From positions 1 to 7,099 of the forward strand of contig JAISTZ010000019.1 in assembly GCA_031272345.1 (NCBI GenBank): a stretch of 7,099 nt of DNA, in the 5' to 3' direction. Below are positions 1 through 4,688 of this stretch, in pieces. This stretch comes from Spirochaetaceae bacterium (lineage in GTDB: Bacteria; Spirochaetota; Spirochaetia; Treponematales; Treponemataceae). Under the pieces are notes generated by a model that was not told the DNA's origin, did not search any database, and was given only the letters and a program-made list of their open reading frames with translations. The number at the start of each line of letters is the position of its first letter. Position 1 is the stretch's first letter. The translations under genes and the position numbers were made by a program.

Positions 1-507
1 GACCTCTACAGCCAGCTCGCCGCCCGGTACGAAAAAGCCGTGGACTTCGACGACGCGGGGTCGGTCACGATTCTGGCGGTCACCACCATGCCCGGGGACG
101 ACGTGACTCACCCCGTGCCGGACAACACGGGGTACATCACCGAGGGCCAGTTCTACCTCAAGGGCGGGCGCATCGAGCCCTTCGGCAGCCTCTCCCGGCT
201 CAAGCAGAACGTGAACGGCAAGACCCGGGACGACCACCGGGCCCTCATGGACGGCATGATCCGGCTCTATGCGTCCTACAAGGACACCCTGGAGAAAAAA
301 TCCATGGGCTTCATGATGAGCGAGTGGGACGGGAAGCTCCTCAAATACGGCGAAATGTTCGAGCGGGAGATGATGGACCTTTCGGTGAACATCCCCCTGG
401 AGGCCGCCCTGGACAAGGGGTGGGCAATCCTGGCGGACTGCTTCAACAGCGAGGAAACGGGCATGAAATCTGACCTGCTCACGGCCTACTGGCCCAAAAA
501 GGTCTAA
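1..507 (+). CDS. atpB: V-type ATP synthase subunit B, 3' part (5' end outside window)
   Basis: This is the C-terminal 168 residues of the non-catalytic B subunit of a V/A-type rotary ATPase, which alternates with subunit A in the A3B3 head of the cytoplasmic V1 sector. The reading frame is open from the first base, so the gene starts upstream; the GTG at 40 is internal. The diagnostic stretch is GSVT (codons 20-23) followed by TMPGDDVTHPVPD and TGYITEGQ, the conserved block after the nucleotide-binding core in B subunits. The rest is the helical C-terminal domain, ending in YWPKKV. Family members are usually about 430-480 residues, so about a third is present. A 21-bp gap separates it from atpD, as expected for cotranscribed ATPase genes. 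The catalytic A-subunit gene is probably just upstream (inference from the usual order). Confidence 0.95.
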   Translation, partial: DLYSQLAARYEKAVDFDDAGSVTILAVTTMPGDDVTHPVPDNTGYITEGQFYLKGGRIEPFGSLSRLKQNVNGKTRDDHRALMDGMIRLYASYKDTLEKKSMGFMMSEWDGKLLKYGEMFEREMMDLSVNIPLEAALDKGWAILADCFNSEETGMKSDLLTAYWPKKV

Positions 508-528
508 GCGTTTTGTAAGGAAGCAACC

Positions 529-1131
529 GTGGCAACGATTAAGTTGACAAAAAATGAGCTGAAAAGCCAAAAAGACAGCCTCAAGCGGTTTCAGCGCTAC
601 CTGCCCACCCTGACGCTCAAGAAACAGCAGTTGCAGACGGAAATCCGCGCCATAGAGGCCCACGCGCGGGAGGTCCGCGCCCGGCGGGAGTCCCTGGAGA
701 AGGAATTCACCGCCTGGATCGCCGTGTTCGGCGAGCGGGAGGCCTTCAAGCCGGAGATGGTGCGGGTGTCGAACATACGGAAGGGCGTGGGGAACATCGC
801 CGGTGTGGGGATTCCCGTGTACCAGGGGGCGGACTTTACCCGGGGGGACTACGACCTCTACGCCACGCCCCTGTGGATAGACCTGGCGGCTGACCGCATG
901 GAAGAGGTGCTTTCCCTGGATTTGGAGGCCTCGGTGCTGGACGAGCAGGTGCGGCTCCTGGCGCGGGAACTGCGGGTCACCACCCAGCGGGTCAATCTTT
1001 TTGAAAAGGTCAAAATCCCGGAGACCAGGGAAAACATCAAGAAGATAACCGTATACCTGGGGGACCAGCAGGTGGCGGCGGTTGTGCGGGGCAAAATCTC
1101 CAAGCGCAGCCTCGTGGAGGCGACAGCATGA
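529..1131 (+). CDS. atpD: V-type ATP synthase subunit D (central stalk)
   Basis: Subunit D is the coiled-coil shaft that rotates inside the A3B3 head and passes torque to the membrane ring. The 200-residue product has the expected shape. It has an N-terminal helix rich in Lys, Gln and Arg (about 2-65), a short globular middle (about 66-120), and a C-terminal helix carrying the family signature TTQRVNLFEKVKIP (151-164). Its length is normal for the family. The start is GTG at 529, with an AAGGAA Shine-Dalgarno at 517-522. The Lys-rich, AT-rich first codons contrast with the GC-rich body. The stop TGA (1129-1131) overlaps an ATG at 1128, forming ATGA, and it is also the first three bases of the 41-bp tandem repeat. 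Subunit identity is secure from sequence and from its place between B and I. Confidence 0.93.
   Translation: MATIKLTKNELKSQKDSLKRFQRYLPTLTLKKQQLQTEIRAIEAHAREVRARRESLEKEFTAWIAVFGEREAFKPEMVRVSNIRKGVGNIAGVGIPVYQGADFTRGDYDLYATPLWIDLAADRMEEVLSLDLEASVLDEQVRLLARELRVTTQRVNLFEKVKIPETRENIKKITVYLGDQQVAAVVRGKISKRSLVEATA
1116..1120 (+). promoter_or_regulatory. Shine-Dalgarno inside the atpD 3' end
   Basis: GGAGG sits 7 bases before the ATG at 1128, which overlaps the atpD stop codon. It is a well-placed ribosome-binding site for the first 14-codon mini-ORF and has no other obvious use. Its presence is the main reason to take the mini-ORF start seriously. Confidence 0.55.
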
Positions 1132-1172
1132 ACACTCACCCGACGAATGAAATGAGGAGGTTCCCCTCGTGA
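1128..1172 (+). CDS. Mini-ORF 1 (14 codons), coupled between atpD and atpI
   Basis: The start ATG overlaps the atpD stop as ATGA, and the ORF encodes MNTHPTNEMRRFPS before TGA at 1170-1172. It has its own Shine-Dalgarno (GGAGG, 1116-1120, spacing 7). The two adjacent AGG arginine codons (1155-1160) double as the Shine-Dalgarno for the next start, so a ribosome reading this ORF passes directly over that site. The stop overlaps the GTG of mini-ORF 2 as GTGA. I do not recognise the peptide. It is more likely a translational relay or leader than a functional protein. Translation has not been shown, and the ORF could be a by-product of the spacing. Confidence 0.4.
   Translation: MNTHPTNEMRRFPS
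1154..1168 (+). promoter_or_regulatory. Shine-Dalgarno of mini-ORF 2 within a weak hairpin
   Basis: AGGAGG at 1155-1160 lies 8 bases before GTG 1169. The segment can fold on itself: GAGG (1154-1157) pairs with CCTC (1165-1168), then comes an A-C mismatch and one more G-C pair around a three-base loop. This would partly hide the ribosome-binding site until a ribosome on mini-ORF 1 opens it. The stem is short, so the occlusion is only suggestive. Confidence 0.4.
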
Positions 1173-1213
1173 ACACTCACCCGACGAATGAAATGAGGAG
1201 GTTCCCCTCGTGA
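1169..1213 (+). CDS. Mini-ORF 2 (14 codons), duplicate of mini-ORF 1
   Basis: GTG at 1169 overlaps the stop of mini-ORF 1, and the ORF encodes the same 14 residues (MNTHPTNEMRRFPS). It ends with TGA at 1211-1213, which overlaps the atpI GTG (1210-1212) as GTGA. It is preceded by AGGAGG (1155-1160, spacing 8), and its own AGG-AGG codons at 1196-1201 form the atpI Shine-Dalgarno. The only coding difference from mini-ORF 1 is GTG instead of ATG. It probably serves coupled re-initiation at atpI; a role for the peptide itself is unsupported. Confidence 0.4.
   Translation: MNTHPTNEMRRFPS
1195..1209 (+). promoter_or_regulatory. Shine-Dalgarno of atpI, second repeat copy
   Basis: AGGAGG at 1196-1201 with an 8-base spacer fixes the atpI start at GTG 1210. 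The in-frame ATG at 1222 is 20 bases away, too far to use this site. The same weak self-pairing hairpin as in the first copy is possible here. Confidence 0.75.
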
Positions 1214-3099
1214 TTGTACCGATGAAAAAGGTCTCCGTGGTGGCGCTGAACAGCAAGCGCCGGGAGGCGGTCAAGACCCTGCGGTCCCTGGGACTCCTTC
1301 ACCTGGAGGCCCTCACCGGGCGGGGGGAGGAGCTCTCAAAACTCCGTTCCCTCCACTCGGCGGCGGAGACGGCCTATTCAATACTCGAGGAATTCAAGGC
1401 GCCCAAGAACGCCGGGGCGGGCTTCCGCCTTACGGACGGGCAGCTTCAAACAAAGGTCGACGGCATCATCGCCAAGGGGGAACGCAAAAAGGCCTGCTAC
1501 GAGGCGATCGCCCAGGCCGCGGCGGAACTGGAGCGGTTCTCCAAGTGGGGGGACCTCGACCCGGAGGACTTCTCCTACCTGGCCGGCCGGGGGGTCTACC
1601 TCTCCCTCTACGAAATTCCCGCCGACGCCTATGCCGCCCTGCCTGAAAGCCTCACCACCATCCGCATCGGCGGGGACAAGTCCCAGACGCGGTTCCTCCT
1701 GGTGGGGGGCGGAACCCGGCAGCGTCCCCGGGAAATGCCCCCGGAGGCGGTCTCCGTGGCCGACCCCAGGGCGTCCATCACGGGACTCAACAGGGAAATC
1801 GACGGCCTCAAAAAGGAAATCGCGGACATCGAGGGGGCCCTCAAATCGGAGGCCTCCTACAGGGGCGAAATCGCCTCATACCGCAAGCGCCTTGCCGGTG
1901 ACATCGAATTCGAGACGGTCTGCACGGGCATGGGGGACAACGCCGCCGAGGGCGGAAACCCCGCGGCCCTGGCGTGGCTTTCGGGATTCGTCCCGGCAGA
2001 GGACGTGGGCGCAATCAAAGACGCCGCCGCAAGGGAACACTGGGCCCTTGCCGTGCGGGATCCCTCGGAGGACGACCCGGTTCCCACCAAACTCAAGAAT
2101 AACAGGCTTGTCAGCCTGATCTATCCCCTCACGGACTTTCTGGAGACCGTGCCGGGGTACACGGAATTCGACATTTCCGGCTGGTTCCTGCTGTTTTTCT
2201 GCGTGTTCTTCGGGATGATCTTCGGGGACGCGGGCTACGGGGTCCTCCTCACGGCGATCGCCGGCGGGGGAATCATCCAGGCGGTGTCCAAGGGCAAAAA
2301 AGCGCCCCCGGTGCTCAAGATGCTCATGCTCCTCTCCCTGGCAACCGTTGCCTGGGGGACGGTCACGTGCACCTGGTTCGGAATCCCCACGGAGGCCCTT
2401 CCGGCCTTCCTGCGGGCGGTGTCCGTAAAAGCCCTCTCCAACGCCACGGCGGCGCTTTCCCCGGACATGAACACCTGGGTCAAACAGAATCTGCAAATTT
2501 TCTGCTTCGTCCTGGCGCTCTTGCAGCTTTCAATCGCCCACATCAAGTGCATCGTCCGGAGCGTGTCCCAGCGGAACCTCAAGGTCTTCGGGGACCTGGG
2601 GCAGCTCCTCATGCTTATCGGCATGTTCAACGTGGTCCTGGTGTTCGTGGTCAGCAAGACCCGGTTCGCCCTGAGCCCGGTGTGCCTGGGCATGGTGGCG
2701 GGGGGATTCGTCCTGAGTTTCGTCTTTGCGAACTATGCGGGGAACATCCTCCAGTCGATTTTGGAGAGCTGCAAGAACATCATCTCGGTGCTCCTGGGGG
2801 TGATCAACGTGTTCTCGGACATCGTGTCCTACATCAGGCTGTGGGCCGTGGGCCTTGCGGGAAGCGCTATTTCCTCCACAATCAACCAGATGGCCGGGCC
2901 GACCCTGGGGGGCTTCCTGATTTTCCTGGGGATTCTGCTCCTGGTCTTCGGCCACGGGCTCAATATTTTCCTGAACGTGCTTTCCGTGCTGGTCCACGGG
3001 GTCAGGCTGAACACCCTGGAATTTTCCAGTCACCTCGGCATGGCCTGGTCGGGCATCGCGTACCGGCCCTTCAGGGAGGGGGAAACCGCCCAAAGCTGA
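1210..3099 (+). CDS. atpI: V-type ATP synthase subunit I (membrane stator, a-subunit)
   Basis: Subunit I holds the two ion half-channels against the rotating K ring and anchors the peripheral stalks. The 629-residue product shows the standard two-part design. The cytoplasmic N-terminal half (1-315) includes a coiled-coil stretch near 188-230. About eight membrane helices follow between 324 and 600, with the conserved FGDAGYG at 338-344. Two arginines stand out: Arg543 in SYIRLWAVGLAG and Arg599 in VHGVRLNTLEF. They match the pair that releases the ion from the ring carboxylate in the family (yeast Vph1 Arg735/Arg799), and Glu604 lies close by. The start is GTG 1210, supported by AGGAGG at 1196-1201 and an MI-P-MKKV beginning I recall as typical of spirochaete homologues. 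Its expression is probably coupled to atpD through the mini-ORF relay upstream. Confidence 0.94.
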   Translation: MIVPMKKVSVVALNSKRREAVKTLRSLGLLHLEALTGRGEELSKLRSLHSAAETAYSILEEFKAPKNAGAGFRLTDGQLQTKVDGIIAKGERKKACYEAIAQAAAELERFSKWGDLDPEDFSYLAGRGVYLSLYEIPADAYAALPESLTTIRIGGDKSQTRFLLVGGGTRQRPREMPPEAVSVADPRASITGLNREIDGLKKEIADIEGALKSEASYRGEIASYRKRLAGDIEFETVCTGMGDNAAEGGNPAALAWLSGFVPAEDVGAIKDAAAREHWALAVRDPSEDDPVPTKLKNNRLVSLIYPLTDFLETVPGYTEFDISGWFLLFFCVFFGMIFGDAGYGVLLTAIAGGGIIQAVSKGKKAPPVLKMLMLLSLATVAWGTVTCTWFGIPTEALPAFLRAVSVKALSNATAALSPDMNTWVKQNLQIFCFVLALLQLSIAHIKCIVRSVSQRNLKVFGDLGQLLMLIGMFNVVLVFVVSKTRFALSPVCLGMVAGGFVLSFVFANYAGNILQSILESCKNIISVLLGVINVFSDIVSYIRLWAVGLAGSAISSTINQMAGPTLGGFLIFLGILLLVFGHGLNIFLNVLSVLVHGVRLNTLEFSSHLGMAWSGIAYRPFREGETAQS

Positions 3100-3117
3100 A
3101 ACCTCCGGCGGTTTTCC
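3081..3117 (+). other. Stem-loop spanning the atpI stop codon
   Basis: GGAAACCGCC (3081-3090) pairs with GGCGGTTTTCC (3107-3117). This gives an 8-bp AAACCGCC/GGCGGTTT stem plus two more G-C pairs beyond one bulged T. The 16-base loop holds the atpI stop. No T-run follows, so it is not a classical terminator. A role as an mRNA processing or stability element that raises atpK over atpI is inferred from position only. Confidence 0.5.
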
Positions 3118-3163
3118 GCGTAAACTTGGCGCAATGAATTTTGCATAGATATAGGAGTTTTGT
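3118..3163 (+). promoter_or_regulatory. AT-rich atpK leader with strong Shine-Dalgarno
   Basis: This stretch is markedly AT-rich compared with its surroundings and ends in AGGAG (3153-3157), 6 bases before the ATG at 3164. Low structure plus a good site suggests high translation of atpK, which is needed in about ten copies per complex. I could not identify a convincing promoter here: TTGGCG (3126-3131) has only a poor -10 partner, which would overlap the Shine-Dalgarno. Confidence 0.55.
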
Positions 3164-3592
3164 ATGGAAATTTTTTTTGGACAGTTAGGCGCAGCCTGTG
3201 TACTCGGCATTGCCGCCCTGGGTTCGGCAGTGGGAATCAGCGTTGCGGGACCCGCGGCAATCGGCGCGTGGAAACGGTGCTACCTCAACAATAAACCGGC
3301 CCCGTTCATCCTGACCGTGTTCGCCGGCGCGCCCCTCACCCAGACGATCTACGGCTTTCTGACCATGCAGACGATGAAGGCCTCCAGCGCCAACGGGGGC
3401 TTCCTCCTGGGCCTGGGCATCGCCAGCGGCCTGGGCATCGCCTTCTCGGCGATCGCCCAGGGCAAGGCCGGCGCCGCGGGCAGCGACGCCCTGGGAGAAA
3501 CCGGCAAGGGGTTCGCCCAGTACCTGATGGTCGTGGGGCTCTGTGAAACCATCGCCCTCTTCGTGATGGTCTTCTCGATGGTCGTCGTCTAG
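3164..3592 (+). CDS. atpK: V-type ATP synthase subunit K (double-hairpin proteolipid ring)
   Basis: Subunit K forms the rotating membrane ring. The 142-residue product is the four-helix, duplicated form: glycine-rich helix 1 (about 8-34), helix 2 (about 46-68), helix 3 (about 79-103) and helix 4 (about 119-142). The ion-binding carboxylate is Glu128 in helix 4 (VGLCETIALF). Helix 2 has Thr59-Gln60 in APLTQTIYGF and no acid. Helix 3 has Gln99 in AIAQGKAGAAG. Aligned with Enterococcus hirae NtpK, these correspond to Thr64, Gln65, Gln110 and Glu139, the side chains that bind sodium, so sodium coupling is inferred. It has ATG and a strong Shine-Dalgarno, unlike the GTG-started D and I genes. A run of eight T (3171-3178) lies in codons 3-5. 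Confidence 0.95.
   Translation: MEIFFGQLGAACVLGIAALGSAVGISVAGPAAIGAWKRCYLNNKPAPFILTVFAGAPLTQTIYGFLTMQTMKASSANGGFLLGLGIASGLGIAFSAIAQGKAGAAGSDALGETGKGFAQYLMVVGLCETIALFVMVFSMVVV
3171..3178 (+). repeat. T8 tract at the start of atpK
   Basis: Eight consecutive T fall within codons 3-5 (Ile-Phe-Phe), seven bases downstream of the atpK start, in an otherwise GC-rich sequence. Such a run can cause replication or transcription slippage, and a slip here would abolish K. Confidence 0.6.
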
Positions 3593-3599
3593 GCAGGAT

Positions 3600-4688
3600 T
3601 TGCGGCAGGTCATCCTCAAGGGGCGCGGCTCCGCTGAAACCCTGTGTATCGGCGGCGGCGCCCCCGTGTCAATTCAAACCATGTGGAAGGAGGGCATCGT
3701 CCCCGTCCTTGGGGACGGGCGTGTCCTGGCCGCTCTTTTGAACCGGATAGAACAACTCCGGGACCTGGGGTGCGGCATCCTCCGGTTCGCCGTGCCCGAC
3801 GAAGCAAGCGCCGACGCCCTCAGACTCATCGCGGAGCGCTCGGTCCTCCCCCTGGTGGCGGACATCCACTTCGACTACAGGCTTGCCCTCAGGGTTCTTC
3901 AGGGTGACAGCAGGGTCGCCAAGGTGCGGATAAACCCCGGCAATATCGGCAGCAAGGAGCGGGTGCGCCGGGTGGCTGACGCCTGCGCCGCCAGGGGCGT
4001 CCCCATCCGCATCGGGGTGAACACGGGCAGCTTCCCCAGGGACATCGCGTCCAGGGTCGCATCCGGGCGCCTGAGCCGGGCGGAGGGGCTCTCGGAAACG
4101 GCCCTGCGGGAGGCCGCCGTGCTCGAAGACCTGGGGTTCACTGCGATCGTTGTGTCCATGAAGTCAACCTCCGTGGAGGAGACGATCGCCGCAAACGAGG
4201 CCTTCGCCGCCAAAAGCGGCATCCCCCTCCACATCGGCGTCACCGAGGCGGGCCCCCTCATCGGGGGGGTGGTCAAGAACACCCTGGCAATCAGCCGCCT
4301 CCTTGGGGAACACATCGGCGCAACCGTGCGGGTGAGCCTGTCCTCCTCCCCGGAGAACGAGGTGATCGCCGCCGGGGAAATTCTCCGGGAATGCGGCCTC
4401 CGGAAAGGGGGTGTGCGGATAATCTCCTGCCCCCGGTGCGGCAGGGAGGGCTTCGACGTGCGCTCCTTCGTGGAAAAGCACGAGGCCGCCCTGCTTTCGT
4501 GCAAGAAGGACGCCCTGGTCGCCGTGATGGGCTGCGAGGTGAACGGCCCCGGGGAGGCCGCCCACGCGGACCTGGGAATCACCGGCGCCGGGGACGGGGC
4601 GGTTATTTTTAAACACGGAAAGATTGTGCGAAGGGTGCGCTCCGAATGTGCCGATAAGGAATTCATGGAGGAATTGGAATCCCTTTGA
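3600..4688 (+). CDS. ispG: 4-hydroxy-3-methylbut-2-enyl diphosphate synthase (IspG/GcpE)
   Basis: IspG is the [4Fe-4S] enzyme of the MEP isoprenoid pathway that reductively opens MEcPP to HMBPP in the cytoplasm. The TIM-barrel part shows LVADIHFDYRLAL (85-97), RINPGNIG (110-117), IGVNTGSFP (138-146) and HIGVTEAG (211-218). The cluster domain has Cys277 and Cys280 (CPRCGR), Cys312 and Glu319 (GCEVNGPGEA). Their spacings of 35 and 7 equal those of E. coli Cys270/Cys305/Glu312. The length, 362, is normal. The usual QSMTNT segment reads QTMWKEGI (26-33). The only start upstream of the conserved N-terminus is TTG 3600, with an in-frame stop at 3564-3566. It has a weak TAGG at 3590-3593 and lies 7 bases after atpK, so it is probably coupled to it. 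Confidence 0.95.
   Translation: MRQVILKGRGSAETLCIGGGAPVSIQTMWKEGIVPVLGDGRVLAALLNRIEQLRDLGCGILRFAVPDEASADALRLIAERSVLPLVADIHFDYRLALRVLQGDSRVAKVRINPGNIGSKERVRRVADACAARGVPIRIGVNTGSFPRDIASRVASGRLSRAEGLSETALREAAVLEDLGFTAIVVSMKSTSVEETIAANEAFAAKSGIPLHIGVTEAGPLIGGVVKNTLAISRLLGEHIGATVRVSLSSSPENEVIAAGEILRECGLRKGGVRIISCPRCGREGFDVRSFVEKHEAALLSCKKDALVAVMGCEVNGPGEAAHADLGITGAGDGAVIFKHGKIVRRVRSECADKEFMEELESL

Larger units (their letters stand above)
1129..1213 (+). repeat. Perfect 41-bp tandem duplication (2 copies plus TGA)
   Basis: Bases 1129-1169 and 1170-1210 are identical over all 41 positions, and the first three bases (TGA) recur at 1211-1213 before the match ends. The unit runs from the atpD stop codon through an AGGAGG Shine-Dalgarno to the base before the next TGA. 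The TGA microhomology at the junctions fits duplication by replication slippage. Because 41 is not a multiple of three, each copy shifts the frame. The shift is exactly absorbed by the 4-base stop/start overlaps (45-base mini-ORF minus 4). With one unit removed, a single mini-ORF would still lie between atpD and atpI. Confidence 0.97.

Noticed and set aside
1876..2496. Minus-strand and alternative-frame ORFs inside atpI and elsewhere
   Set aside because: They are shadows of the high-GC coding strand. They show no recognisable domains, and atpI accounts fully for the sequence.
3126..3144. Sigma-54-like TTGGC...TTGC elements before atpK
   Set aside because: GG (3128-3129) and GC (3143-3144) are separated by 13 bases instead of the strict 10, and no enhancer-like site was seen.
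1504..3455. Three GCGATCGC palindromes (about 1504, 2254, 3448)
   Set aside because: Each falls inside coding sequence where in-frame GCG-ATC-GCC (Ala-Ile-Ala) or similar codons explain it. Three instances are too few to claim a repeat family.
3593..3599. Promoter or terminator between atpK and ispG
   Set aside because: The gap is only 7 bases and the flanking coding ends show no hairpin or paired promoter boxes that I can support.
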